Position numbers and translations under genes: made by a program
Shown here: piece after piece, positions 1 through 8,717 of the stretch
How positions within the stretch are numbered: position 1 is the stretch's first letter
Layout of the letters: each line of letters begins with the position of its first letter
The notes under the pieces: model-generated
The model's input: the letters and a program-made list of their open reading frames with translations, nothing else
Database searches by the model: none
Told to the model about the DNA's origin: nothing
Source: JANRIC01 sp033765345
GTDB taxonomy: Bacteria > Bacteroidota > Bacteroidia > Cytophagales > Microscillaceae
Direction: 5' to 3'
Assembly: GCA_033765345.1 (NCBI GenBank)
Contig: JANRIC010000061.1
Span: 1 to 27,344, forward strand
Length of the DNA: 27,344 nt

Positions 1-2
1 AT

Positions 3-200
3 ACCTTGATTGATCTCCAAGTAGCCGTACCTTGGTCGGAGCAAGAGGTGATTCTACCCAAAATCAAAGTCACCGCCACGGCAGTACCGCAGGGCAGCTC
101 CGGCTACTACGAGTTGATGGTCATACTGCCGCAGGAGGTCAGCGTGGAGGGCGTGACATATCAGCTGGATTCGGAGACAAGATTCAGGGTGGAGGGCTGA
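3..200 (+). CDS. 3' end of an unidentified protein (partial)
   Basis: An open frame enters from the left edge and stops at the TGA at 198-200, leaving about 65 residues. No ATG occurs near the edge; the only internal start would be a TTG at position 6, so this is most simply the C-terminus of a gene that begins outside the window. The residues alternate hydrophobic and polar (VAVPW, IKVTATAVP, YYELMVILP), which suggests a small beta-rich domain. The family is not recognised and nothing about its role can be said. It converges on recG, whose stop lies 158 bases away. Confidence 0.5.
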   Translation, partial: TLIDLQVAVPWSEQEVILPKIKVTATAVPQGSSGYYELMVILPQEVSVEGVTYQLDSETRFRVEG

Positions 201-210
201 GGTTTGATTT

Positions 211-238
211 TGTTATTCCGACGTAAGGAGGAATGACA
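211..238. repeat. REP-like imperfect hairpin
   Basis: Two arms, TGTTATTCC and GGAATGACA, pair at 8 of 9 positions around the 10-nt loop GACGTAAGGA. No T-run follows on either strand, so it is a poor terminator. Short hairpins of the form GTCATTCCGAC...GGAATGAC are scattered between genes in many Bacteroidota genomes. That comparison is from memory, and only one copy is visible in this window. Confidence 0.4.
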
Positions 239-357
239 GTTCAAGATGAGGATTTTAAATCAGCTTATTGGCATACACTACCCGGCACAAGCCTACAAGC
301 TATGGATATCAAGCCGACAGAATCTATCAAAGCTCCAACCTGATGTCTGTAAATCTT

Positions 358-2451
358 TCAACTAATCCTACTCCAGTAGTTTTCTTGCTTGCCTGTGGCG
401 ATCAGGTAGTTTTTCATGGCTGTGTGTTCGGGTTTCTCAAGGTAGGGGTCATCCTCAATCAATTCGGCGGCGGCTTGGCGGGCTTCCTGCAAGATATGGG
501 CATCTTTGGCCAGATCGGCCATGACTAGGTCAATAACCCCACTTTGTTGTGTACCCATGAGATTGCCAGGACCGCGAAGTTTCAGGTCAGTATCGGCAAT
601 TTCAAAGCCATTGGTAGTTTTGACCATCGTATCGATGCGGATTTTGGCTTCTTTGCTGAGTTTGTAATCGGTCATCAGGATACAATAGGACTGCTCTGCG
701 CCCCTACCGACCCTCCCACGCAACTGATGTAATTGTGCCAAACCAAAGCGTTCGGCGTTTTCAATCACCATCACAGAGGCATTGGGTACATTCACGCCTA
801 CCTCAATCACGGTAGTTGCGACCATGATATGGGTTTCTCGTTTGATAAAACGCTGCATTTCATAGTCTTTGTCCACCGAACTCATCTGCCCGTGTACGAT
901 GCTGATGTAAAAATCGGGAAAGGCTCTTTGAATACTCTCGAAGCCTTCCATGAGATTTTTGTAATCCAGTTTTTCGGATTCCTCAATCAAGGGGTACACT
1001 ATATAAATTTGTCGTCCTTTTTGGATTTCTTCTTTGATAAACCCAAAAACCCGTAATCGATGCGATTCGTAGCGGTGAGCGGTTTTGATGGGTTTACGAC
1101 CGGCCGGCAATTCATCAATAATAGATACATCCAAGTCGCCGTACAAAGTCATCGCCAGGGTACGCGGGATCGGTGTGGCCGTCATCACAAGGATATGCGG
1201 ATATACTTCGGGGTTTTTTGTCCAGAGTTTGCTGCGTTGTTCTACGCCGAATCGGTGTTGCTCGTCGATGACACAGAGTCCTAGATTTTCAAATTGTACT
1301 TTATCTTCAAAAAGTGCGTGTGTACCGATGAGAATTTTCAGGTTGCCATTTTCAAGGCGACTGTGGAGTACCCGGCGTTCTTTGGTACGGGTAGAGCCTG
1401 TGAGTAGGTCAATGGTGATTCCGAGTTGGTCGGCGAATTCTTTGAGTCCCTGGTAGTGTTGTTCTGCCAGGATTTCGGTAGGTGCTACCAGGCAGGCTTG
1501 TGCGCCATTGTCAATAGCGATGAGCATGGCCATAAAAGCAACAATTGTTTTGCCGCTACCTACATCACCTTGTAGCAGTCGGTTCATCTGACGGCCGGAG
1601 CTCATATCTTTGAAAATTTCCTTCACCACTCTTTTTTGCGCTCCGGTAAGCTCAAAAGGTAATTTTTGGGTGTAAAATTCGGTAAGGAGTTCAGTTTTAT
1701 GGAATACTTGACCTTTGAAAGTTGTTTTTTTGTATTGTTTTTGTTTGAGAAGGCGAAGTTGTAAAAAAAATAATTCTTCAAATTTAAGCCGGGCTTTGGC
1801 TCGATGGAGGTGTAGGGCATCTTTTGGAAAATGAATATGTATCAATGCCTCCTTGCTGCTGCATAAATTGAAGCGATTTATGAGTGATTCAGGCAGATTT
1901 TCTTCGATATGTGAGGGGGCAATTTCCAGCAAAGTTTTGATAATTTTGGAAATGGCCTTGGAATTGAGAAATTTCTTTTTGAGTTTTTCGGTCGTATTGT
2001 ATGTAGGCTGTAAGAAACCTACCTGCTGCTCCAAAGAGCTGAAGACTTCAATTTCAGGATGTACAATGCTATATCGATTGCTGAAAAACTGGGGCTTACC
2101 AAAAACCAGATAGGGCAAATGCAATTTGAGGTTTTTGAGTTGCCATTGGATTCCCTGAAACCAAAGTAAATCCATGCTTCCGCTGGCATCTCTGAATTCG
2201 GCAACGAGTCTTTTTTTGAAGCCTTCGCCAATCGTTTCAAAGTGGGTGATTTGTCCTTGAAGCTGAATGTTAGGCATATCAGGTTCTAATTCGGCAATTG
2301 TATAAATTTTGGTGCGATCTTCGTGGCGAAAGGGATAATATTGAATCAAATCCCGATAGGTGTGGATATTGAGTTCTTTTTTGAGTAACTCGGCCTTTTG
2401 CGGACCTACTCCCTTTAAAAATTCAATTTTATTTGAAAAGAAATTGGACAT
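358..2451 (-). CDS. recG: ATP-dependent DNA helicase RecG
   Basis: RecG is a cytoplasmic superfamily 2 translocase that regresses stalled forks and branch-migrates Holliday and R-loop structures. The 697-residue length is normal for the family. An N-terminal wedge/OB region (about residues 1-200, with FLKGVGPQKAELL near residue 11) precedes the motor. Walker A is GDVGSGKT (295-302), motif II is DEQH (396-399) and motif III is VMTATPIPRT (422-431). The characteristic C-terminal block has VATTVIEVGVNVP, then NAERFGLAQLHQLRGRVGRG, then the RecG-type end LRGPGNLMGTQQSG. The ATG at 2451 gives the usual N-terminus. The gene is divergent from the barrel gene at 2594 and shows no frameshift or missing motif. 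Confidence 0.97.
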   Translation of the reverse strand: MSNFFSNKIEFLKGVGPQKAELLKKELNIHTYRDLIQYYPFRHEDRTKIYTIAELEPDMPNIQLQGQITHFETIGEGFKKRLVAEFRDASGSMDLLWFQGIQWQLKNLKLHLPYLVFGKPQFFSNRYSIVHPEIEVFSSLEQQVGFLQPTYNTTEKLKKKFLNSKAISKIIKTLLEIAPSHIEENLPESLINRFNLCSSKEALIHIHFPKDALHLHRAKARLKFEELFFLQLRLLKQKQYKKTTFKGQVFHKTELLTEFYTQKLPFELTGAQKRVVKEIFKDMSSGRQMNRLLQGDVGSGKTIVAFMAMLIAIDNGAQACLVAPTEILAEQHYQGLKEFADQLGITIDLLTGSTRTKERRVLHSRLENGNLKILIGTHALFEDKVQFENLGLCVIDEQHRFGVEQRSKLWTKNPEVYPHILVMTATPIPRTLAMTLYGDLDVSIIDELPAGRKPIKTAHRYESHRLRVFGFIKEEIQKGRQIYIVYPLIEESEKLDYKNLMEGFESIQRAFPDFYISIVHGQMSSVDKDYEMQRFIKRETHIMVATTVIEVGVNVPNASVMVIENAERFGLAQLHQLRGRVGRGAEQSYCILMTDYKLSKEAKIRIDTMVKTTNGFEIADTDLKLRGPGNLMGTQQSGVIDLVMADLAKDAHILQEARQAAAELIEDDPYLEKPEHTAMKNYLIATGKQENYWSRIS

Positions 2452-2561
2452 TCATTTTGTCTTTTTTACCTTGCTAAAGTACTAATATTTCATGTATTTC
2501 AAAAGATACTTGAGGGCTTTACCTTGTCAACTTAAATGACATTCTGCTCGTTATCTATAAA

Positions 2562-2569
2562 TAATTTTG
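2562..2569 (+). promoter_or_regulatory. Bacteroidota -7 box for the barrel/CHAT genes
   Basis: TAATTTTG matches the Bacteroidota -7 consensus TAnnTTTG exactly and lies 25 bases before the ATG at 2594. No convincing TTG sits at the expected -33 distance, so the upstream half is weak. Confidence 0.45.
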
Positions 2570-2593
2570 TACCTGACAAACTAATCTCCCAAA

Positions 2594-3535
2594 ATGCATA
2601 CTTTTTATTGTAATCTCTGTTTGTTTTTGATCATTTTATTGCTTCCTGCCTCAATCTATGGGCAGGGATGTAGTGATGCGGGTTTCTGCTCTATGGGAGC
2701 CATGAAGCCGGATCAGCAATTCTCCAAAAAGCTGAAAGTTCGTCTTCGTTCTATTGAAATTAGCCAATATGTAGGTCGTACAAAATTTGAGGCTTATGTT
2801 TATGCCACAAACTTAGACATCAATGTAGGGCTAAACGAAAAAACCACCCTCCAGTTTAAAGTACCTTATATGTATACGACCGGGTCAGAAGGCTGGCATT
2901 TAGACGGGGTAGGGGATATCTCTCTCAGCCTCACCCGCAATCTCATCAATCGGGAGAACTTCCAGTTGAATGCCACGCTGGGAGCTAAAATACCTACCAA
3001 TAGCTCGAATGAATTATTCAATGGGCTACCGCTTCCGATGTATTACCAGACAAGCTTAGGGACTTATGATCTGATCTTAGGGCTTTCTTTGATTACGCGT
3101 AAATGGCTTTTTGCATTTGGCTATCAAGAACCCTTAAATGCCAATGAAAATCAATTTACCCACAGTGCTTGGGCAGACCATCCGCGTGCGGAAGATGCGC
3201 AGATTTATCCACAATCTCCTTTGCTACGTCGGAGTAGCGATATTATGTTTCGGGTAGAGCGTAATTTTAGGTTCTCGAGGTTTAGTTTTAATATAGGTTT
3301 ATTGCCGATTTACAGGTTTAAGAATGATCGGGTGACTTTCCCGAATGAAGAAGAAATAAGAACTACGGGAAGTAATGGATTGGCACTGAGTTTATTATTT
3401 GGTGCTGCGTATCGTTTTTCTGTAAAATCCCAGGTGAAGTTGTTGTTTGGAGATCGTTTGTTTGAGCGTCAATATAATCCCGACGGCTTGTCGCGAGAAC
3501 AGGTTTTTTCGGCTGGATATGTGTTTAGTTTTTGA
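2594..3535 (+). CDS. Predicted outer-membrane beta-barrel protein
   Basis: The 313-residue protein begins with a hydrophobic signal peptide (LFLIILLLPASIYGQ). Right after the predicted cleavage site comes a Cys-containing patch, GCSDAGFCSMGAMKPDQ. The rest is a series of amphipathic strands with alternating aromatic residues, and the C-terminus ends in the strand VFSAGYVFSF with a terminal Phe, as outer-membrane barrels do. Internal segments such as LQFKVPYMYTTGSEGWHLDGVGDISLSLTR (split here only for description: LQFKVPYMYT, then GVGDISLSL) resemble Bacteroidota transporter-like barrels. The substrate is unknown. The next gene starts 34 bases later on the same strand, so the two are probably cotranscribed. 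The two conserved-looking cysteines could form a disulfide or bind metal; that is inference. Confidence 0.65.
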   Translation: MHTFYCNLCLFLIILLLPASIYGQGCSDAGFCSMGAMKPDQQFSKKLKVRLRSIEISQYVGRTKFEAYVYATNLDINVGLNEKTTLQFKVPYMYTTGSEGWHLDGVGDISLSLTRNLINRENFQLNATLGAKIPTNSSNELFNGLPLPMYYQTSLGTYDLILGLSLITRKWLFAFGYQEPLNANENQFTHSAWADHPRAEDAQIYPQSPLLRRSSDIMFRVERNFRFSRFSFNIGLLPIYRFKNDRVTFPNEEEIRTTGSNGLALSLLFGAAYRFSVKSQVKLLFGDRLFERQYNPDGLSREQVFSAGYVFSF

Positions 3536-3569
3536 TGAATGAGAAGATTGTTGCAATAAAATCAATCAG

Positions 3570-6326
3570 ATGATGAAAAAGATTCTATGTATTTCGATGA
3601 GCTTGTTTGTGGTATTTTCTGCACTTGCTCAAGATACTACTTACCACACAAAAGCTGTAGGCTACTACATGCAAGGCAAAACACTTTTTGAAGGTGCTGA
3701 TTATACCCAATCTACCCAGGAGCTTCAAAAGGCTTTGCCCATCTTTGAGCAAACAAAAGACATGGACATGAGCCTGCTTTGCAGAGGGATGATTTGTCAT
3801 AATCAACTTCGCCAGGGAGACATCAATACAGCCATTGAAAATATGGATAAGATATTCACACAAGCACAGCAAGTGATGTCGCCCGAAGTCCGAGCTATCC
3901 TTTATAATATTATTAGTGAAGCGTATTTGAACAAAGGGCGCTTGGATTTGGCACAGGAGTATCTTGAGAAATCCTTAGAAATTTTCACAGAGCTTCGTCA
4001 AGGCACTTCTCCTGACCTGGCCAATGTTTACAATAACCTGGGGCTTGTTAGCTGGAATACCGGAAAGTGGGATGAAGCTTTGGATTATCAGTTTCGTAGC
4101 CTGAATATTCGCCAAAAAATCTTTGGTTTGGAACATCCGGGTATTGCTGCCTCTTACAATGATTTGGGTTTGGTGTACAGCAGCAAAGGTGATTTGGATA
4201 AAGCCCTGGCTTATTACCGGGATGCCTTGAAGATTTATGAAAAAATTTACGGAACAGGTCACGTCAAAGTCGCCAATGCCTATATCAATATTGCGATCAT
4301 TCAAAGAAGACAGCAAAATTATTTAGAAGCATTACAAAATCTCGAGAAAGCACTGCAAATCTGGGAAGCAAACCCCCAAACCAATCAAGCAAGGATTGCT
4401 TTTGGCTACTCCAACATAGGGCAGGTCTATCTTGAGCAAGATGAGTATTTGCTTGCGCTCGAGTATCAAAAAAGGTCGCTGGGCTTATATCGCAGTGCTT
4501 TTGGCAATAAACACCCCGAGATCGCCAACACCTACAACCTCATCGGAAGAACTTTGCTCAAGAGGGGAGATTATCGAGATGCCCTTGAGAATTTCCAACA
4601 AGCTTTGATGGCCAATGTGTCTTCTTTTGATCAAGCGGATTATTACCTGAATCCTGACATATCCTCTTATTATAATGCTGACATTTTGCTCAGTTCTTTA
4701 CATCTCAAGGCACAGGCCTTAGAAAATGTATACCTCAATAAAACCCTAAAACTTAAAGACATCCAAACGGCTCTCTCTTGCCTGGAATCCTGCGATTTGT
4801 TGATTGAAAAAATACGTATTCTCCGTCACAATAAAAATGATAAGATCAGACTCGGAGAAATCGCTGCCGAGGTCTACGAAGATGCCATTCGAATAAGCCT
4901 TAACCTGAGTGAAATGACACTAAAAAGCAAATTTTATCAGGAAAAAGCTTTTTATTTTTCTGAAAAAAGTAAATCCGCCGTATTACTTTCTGCCATTAAT
5001 GACACAGATGCCAAGCAATTTGCCAATATCCCCGCAGATTTACTCACCGAAGAACGCCAAATCAAAGAAGACATTGCTTTTCTGGAGCAGGAACTGGCCA
5101 AAGGACCCTCCGCCGAACAAGAGAAAATCTACAGAGATGATCTATTCACTTTGAATCAAAAATATCAGCGTTTTATAGAAGGCCTGGAGCAGAAATTTCC
5201 GGATTATTACAATTTGAAGTACAATGTCCGTACTATCCGCATTACGGATATTCAGCAAATCCTGCCTGAAAACACAGCCTTATTGAGTTATTTTATTGCT
5301 CCTAAAACGCAACGTATTTATCTGTTCAAAATCTCAAAAAATACATTTCAAATTGAAGACATCCCGCAAATAGAAAAATTTGAAAGTTTTCTGACAGGCA
5401 TCCGAAATGCTATTCAATTTCGATCGCTTAAATCTTTTTATCGAAGTGCCTATACCTTGTACAAGCAGCTTTTCCCCAATTCAATACATCGTGATATACA
5501 AAAATTGGTGATTATTCCCGATGGAAGGCTGGGAAGCATACCCTACGAAGCTTTGATTATGGAAGACCCAGAGAGAAAAGCTGTTTCGGAGAATCTGATC
5601 TCTTATGTAATCCAAAAATATGAGGTCAGTTATAATTATTCAGCAACCCTTTTTGCTCAGACAATTCAAAAAAAATCTTCGCAAACCGCTGAAAACAAGT
5701 CCATTTTGCTTTGTGCACCTATTAATTTCTCCAAAGCCAAACTCGCTTCGCTCCCCGGGACTTCGTATGAACTAGAGCGAATTGAGGAGCTTTTTGCACA
5801 AAATAACCTGCCTACACACGTATTGGAAAAAGAAAAAGCCGAAGAAGAAACCTTAAAAAATACAGATTTATCAAAATATACCTACATTCACCTGGCTACC
5901 CACGGCACAGTAGATGAAGTAAACCCCGAATTGTCTCGCATTTATTTATTCCAAAAGGAAGACACCACCAAAGAAGACGGCCAATTGTACGCAGGAGAAA
6001 TTTATAATCTTCGCTTTCAAAACCCTTTAGTGATATTGTCGGCCTGCCAGACCGGTCTGGGCAAAATATCTCGTGGAGAAGGTATTATCGGACTCAGCCG
6101 GGCTTTGTTGTATGCAGGCGCAAAAGATATTCTGGTATCTTTGTGGAGTGTAGCAGACCAATCAACCTCCGAATTGATGGTAGATTTTTATACCCATATT
6201 CTTAAAAATGAAAGTGGGCAACAAGGCTTATCACAAGCACTCAGAGAAGCCAAACTTCAGATGATCGCCCATAGCGAATACAAAAACCCTTATTTTTGGG
6301 CGCCTTTCATCTTGATTGGGAACTAG
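3570..6326 (+). CDS. Exported TPR-CHAT domain protein
   Basis: This 918-residue protein has a signal peptide (LCISMSLFVVFSALAQ), then a long tetratricopeptide array (about residues 25-360) of Kinesin-light-chain/TPR_12 style, with repeats such as ANVYNNLGLVSWNTGKWDEA and AASYNDLGLVYSSKGDLDKA. A helical linker (about 370-600) leads to a CHAT caspase-like domain (about 600-918). The catalytic dyad is visible: His778 in HLATHGT and Cys826 in LSACQTGLG, followed by the conserved GLSRALLYAGAKDILVSLW and the terminal NPYFWAPFILIGN. CHAT proteases cleave partner proteins in several conflict and signalling systems, but the substrate here is unknown. The signal peptide implies action outside the cytoplasm. 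It follows the barrel gene after a short gap, and the TPR array probably selects a partner. Confidence 0.93.
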   Translation: MMKKILCISMSLFVVFSALAQDTTYHTKAVGYYMQGKTLFEGADYTQSTQELQKALPIFEQTKDMDMSLLCRGMICHNQLRQGDINTAIENMDKIFTQAQQVMSPEVRAILYNIISEAYLNKGRLDLAQEYLEKSLEIFTELRQGTSPDLANVYNNLGLVSWNTGKWDEALDYQFRSLNIRQKIFGLEHPGIAASYNDLGLVYSSKGDLDKALAYYRDALKIYEKIYGTGHVKVANAYINIAIIQRRQQNYLEALQNLEKALQIWEANPQTNQARIAFGYSNIGQVYLEQDEYLLALEYQKRSLGLYRSAFGNKHPEIANTYNLIGRTLLKRGDYRDALENFQQALMANVSSFDQADYYLNPDISSYYNADILLSSLHLKAQALENVYLNKTLKLKDIQTALSCLESCDLLIEKIRILRHNKNDKIRLGEIAAEVYEDAIRISLNLSEMTLKSKFYQEKAFYFSEKSKSAVLLSAINDTDAKQFANIPADLLTEERQIKEDIAFLEQELAKGPSAEQEKIYRDDLFTLNQKYQRFIEGLEQKFPDYYNLKYNVRTIRITDIQQILPENTALLSYFIAPKTQRIYLFKISKNTFQIEDIPQIEKFESFLTGIRNAIQFRSLKSFYRSAYTLYKQLFPNSIHRDIQKLVIIPDGRLGSIPYEALIMEDPERKAVSENLISYVIQKYEVSYNYSATLFAQTIQKKSSQTAENKSILLCAPINFSKAKLASLPGTSYELERIEELFAQNNLPTHVLEKEKAEEETLKNTDLSKYTYIHLATHGTVDEVNPELSRIYLFQKEDTTKEDGQLYAGEIYNLRFQNPLVILSACQTGLGKISRGEGIIGLSRALLYAGAKDILVSLWSVADQSTSELMVDFYTHILKNESGQQGLSQALREAKLQMIAHSEYKNPYFWAPFILIGN

Positions 6327-6492
6327 TATTTTGTCAATAGTCCGAATACGATGTGTTTATTGGGTCAAATATCTGTGCACTATGGCCGGTTATATCCTGC
6401 ATTTCGTGCTTGAAAAAATACTGGTATTTGGTCAATTCATTGTAAGCAAAGGCAGTTTAGCCGACTGATCTGATGTTTTTAGAATAAAAAAC

Positions 6493-6515
6493 GGCTTATG
6501 AGCGAAAAATAAGCC
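6493..6515 (-). terminator. Possible terminator reading leftwards (orphan)
   Basis: The arms GGCTTAT and ATAAGCC pair perfectly over 7 bp. Read on the minus strand, the stem is followed at once by GTTTTTT, the form of an intrinsic terminator. The nearest upstream minus-strand gene, the MerC-like one, ends at 8206, so its natural client is unclear; it may stop antisense transcription. Confidence 0.35.
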
Positions 6516-6597
6516 TCAAAAAATAAAACCTAGATTGAAGTAGAAAGAAGGAAAATCATTAACAAAATCTTAATCTTAGGCTTCGTGAATTTTATCT

Positions 6598-6605
6598 TAT
6601 TTTTG
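6598..6605 (+). promoter_or_regulatory. -7 box for the cytochrome/VCBS lipoprotein
   Basis: TATTTTTG is an exact TAnnTTTG match 27 bases before the ATG at 6632. No good -33 TTTG is present. Confidence 0.38.
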
Positions 6606-6631
6606 AGACCAAATCCCATACACGAAGCTTT

Positions 6632-8185
6632 ATGCAATACCTCCTACTGATTACGACCTGTATTTGTTTGATATTTTGCTCCTGTAACACCGACCAATCT
6701 GCCGATTCAAAACAATCTGCCGCAAACCTTACATCTATTTTAAAGGAAGGCAAACAACTTTCGGTGAAATATTGCGGCAATTGCCATCAATACCCCCAAC
6801 CTGAACTGCTCGATAAAGCCACCTGGCGCAGTTATATCCTACCTCGGATGGGCTATATGATGGGAATCTATGACCAGGAGAAGGAAAAAGTACTTTCGGA
6901 GATTTACGAACCCAACCAGGCAAGGCAAATCGTGGAAGCCGCCAATATCTTCCCCCCTCAGGCACAGATAAACCCCGAAGACTGGAAAAAAATCACGACG
7001 TATTATCTTCAATCAGCCCCCGACTCGCTTACAAACCCGGCTTCAAAGCCTATCACTAATTCTCTAAGTCAGTTCAAAATCCGAAAGCCAGAATATACCC
7101 TTTCTCCGCCTAGTACTACGATGATACATATCAATGAAGATCAGACTTTCTTTATTGGAGATGCCAATACCAAGAGTTTGTTGCTTTTTGATAAACAATT
7201 AAAACTAAAAAATGCTGCCAATGTCCGTGAAGGAGCCGTATCACTAAGTACTACTCCCAACCAACTCCGTGTCACTGTCATGGGGTCTTTTTCACCTACT
7301 GATTTGCCTTCCGGTTTTTTATTAAATCTCCCCAAAAACACACAGTCTAAACCCCAAATACTCATCGATAAACTCCAAAGACCCGTGCATACCGCCTTTG
7401 CTGATCTCAATCAGGACGGACAAGAAGACATCGTGATCTGTGAATTTGCCAAATGGACAGGGGGGCTTTCCTGGTGGGAAAACCAAAACGGTACTTTTGT
7501 ACGCCATCTACTCCGTAATAAACCTGGAGCCATCAAGACACACATCCAAGACTTTGACGGAGATCAAAGACCCGACCTGATGGCACTTTTTGGTCAGGGA
7601 GACGAGGGCATTTTTTTATACACCAATCAGGGAAATGGGCAGTTTTCCGAAAAACGTATTTTGCAATTTCCATCCAGCTATGGTTCAAGCTATTTTGATG
7701 TATTAGATTTTGACAAGGATGGTTACTTGGATATCTTGTATACCGCCGGAGATAATGCCGATTACCGCCCGCTTACGAAACCATACCACGGTGTTTATTT
7801 ATATCTGAATGATGGCAAAAATAATTTTAAACAAACATTTTTTTATGCTCTTCCCGGAGCTTATAAAGTAATTCCGCAGGATTTTGACGAAGACGGAGAT
7901 TTAGACTTAGCCGCTATTGCCTTTTTCCCGGATTATTACCAAAAGACTGCTCTGGGTTTTGTATATCTCAAAAATCAAGGGAAAATGAATTTCAGTGCTG
8001 AAACCTTCCCCGAAGTACAGGACGGACGTTGGATAGTAATGGATGCCGGAGATTTGGACGGAGATAAGGACACAGACATCATTCTAGGCTCACTTGCCTT
8101 TGAGGTGGTTCCCAAAAACGGTTTATTGGAAAAATGGGTCAATCGGGGTTTGCCTTTTGTGGTACTGGAAAATACCAGATATTAA
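6632..8185 (+). CDS. Lipoprotein with c-type heme and FG-GAP/VCBS repeats
   Basis: The 517-residue protein starts with a lipoprotein signal (LLLITTCICLIFCSC, lipobox CSC), so it should sit in the periplasm anchored to a membrane. A single heme c motif, CGNCH, lies near residue 48 in a short cytochrome-like segment. From about residue 250 on it carries calcium-loop repeats typical of FG-GAP/VCBS propellers: DLNQDGQEDIV, DFDGDQRPDLM, DFDKDGYLDIL, DFDEDGDLDLA and DLDGDKDTDII. Proteins joining a cytochrome c segment to VCBS repeats are known in Bacteroidota and Planctomycetes, but their reaction is not established. It converges on the MerC-like gene, leaving only 20 bases between the two stops. 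An electron-transfer or binding role is inference. Confidence 0.85.
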   Translation: MQYLLLITTCICLIFCSCNTDQSADSKQSAANLTSILKEGKQLSVKYCGNCHQYPQPELLDKATWRSYILPRMGYMMGIYDQEKEKVLSEIYEPNQARQIVEAANIFPPQAQINPEDWKKITTYYLQSAPDSLTNPASKPITNSLSQFKIRKPEYTLSPPSTTMIHINEDQTFFIGDANTKSLLLFDKQLKLKNAANVREGAVSLSTTPNQLRVTVMGSFSPTDLPSGFLLNLPKNTQSKPQILIDKLQRPVHTAFADLNQDGQEDIVICEFAKWTGGLSWWENQNGTFVRHLLRNKPGAIKTHIQDFDGDQRPDLMALFGQGDEGIFLYTNQGNGQFSEKRILQFPSSYGSSYFDVLDFDKDGYLDILYTAGDNADYRPLTKPYHGVYLYLNDGKNNFKQTFFYALPGAYKVIPQDFDEDGDLDLAAIAFFPDYYQKTALGFVYLKNQGKMNFSAETFPEVQDGRWIVMDAGDLDGDKDTDIILGSLAFEVVPKNGLLEKWVNRGLPFVVLENTRY

Positions 8186-8205
8186 AGACCAGGACGTTGC
8201 TCTGC

Positions 8206-8688
8206 CTAGTCCAAAAAATTTTGAAAATGTCCTGAATGGGTATTTTGCTTTTCTGACGAAGCATAGATATTTTCAAAAAAAAGCTCTTGTGAGGAAGTAC
8301 GAGCAGGTCTGCGGGGAATTACTTCGCATTGCCGACATCTATAATAATTGATTAAGTGTGTGACAATCAAACCCAATGAACCCAAATAAGTCAGATAACG
8401 CATCCAATCCAAATGATGTTCAAGCAGGAGTGAAACGCTAAACACAGTCAATACAATTCCAAAAGAAACTTTGATGAAAAATGAAGCATTCCTGGCAGAA
8501 TAATATACTGCCACAAAGCTTAAAGCCAAAAAAATATACTCTAAATAAAACAAATCTTCTGTAATAAACTCAGCCAGTACTGGCTGAAAAGAAAGCAACA
8601 CAGGAACTGTAAGGCAATGCACCAAACACAAAAATGAACTGATCATGCCGATTTTGTCCGAATTGAAGGAAGTGTTTTTGTAATTCAT
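8206..8688 (-). CDS. MerC-domain inner-membrane protein
   Basis: The MerC hallmark CLVHCLTVPVLLSFQP lies in the first membrane helix. Three further hydrophobic helices follow (LEYIFLALSFVAVYYSA, VSFGIVLTVFSVSLLL, YLTYLGSLGLIVTHLINYY), then a polar tail containing CRQC. The size (160 residues) is slightly above the usual MerC. MerC proteins were described as mercuric-ion transporters, but no mer genes are nearby. The start at 8688 (MNYKNTSFNSDK) is chosen because the -7 box overlaps 8716-8723; the longer TTG start would fall inside the promoter and the ATG at 8703 lies too near the transcript start. Its promoter carries the same palindrome as the TonB operon at 23.7 kb, which points to zinc or another transition metal as cargo (inference). 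Confidence 0.85.
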   Translation of the reverse strand: MNYKNTSFNSDKIGMISSFLCLVHCLTVPVLLSFQPVLAEFITEDLFYLEYIFLALSFVAVYYSARNASFFIKVSFGIVLTVFSVSLLLEHHLDWMRYLTYLGSLGLIVTHLINYYRCRQCEVIPRRPARTSSQELFFENIYASSEKQNTHSGHFQNFLD

Positions 8689-8702
8689 AGTGTTGTTGTA
8701 CA

Positions 8703-8717
8703 TGCAATTGTGTTGCA
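8703..8717. promoter_or_regulatory. 15-bp palindromic operator TGCAA-N5-TTGCA
   Basis: TGCAATTGTGTTGCA is an inverted repeat with 5-bp arms and a 5-bp spacer. It touches the -7 box of the MerC-like promoter and covers the expected transcription start, a repressor position. The same 15-bp layout occurs at 23702-23716 in the TonB promoter. Spacing and AT-rich symmetry resemble Fur/Zur-family boxes; the cognate regulator is not encoded in the window. Confidence 0.55.

Larger units (their letters stand above)
6327..6631. other. Intergenic stretch with hairpin and promoter
   Basis: These 305 bases hold no supportable gene. They contain a small hairpin at 6493-6515 and a Bacteroidota -7 box at 6598-6605, both listed separately. 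No T-rich terminator for the preceding CHAT gene was found. Confidence 0.6.

Noticed and set aside
8094..8351. 85-codon plus-strand frame across the 8185/8206 junction
   Set aside because: It overlaps the ends of two recognisable genes in another frame and has no motif.
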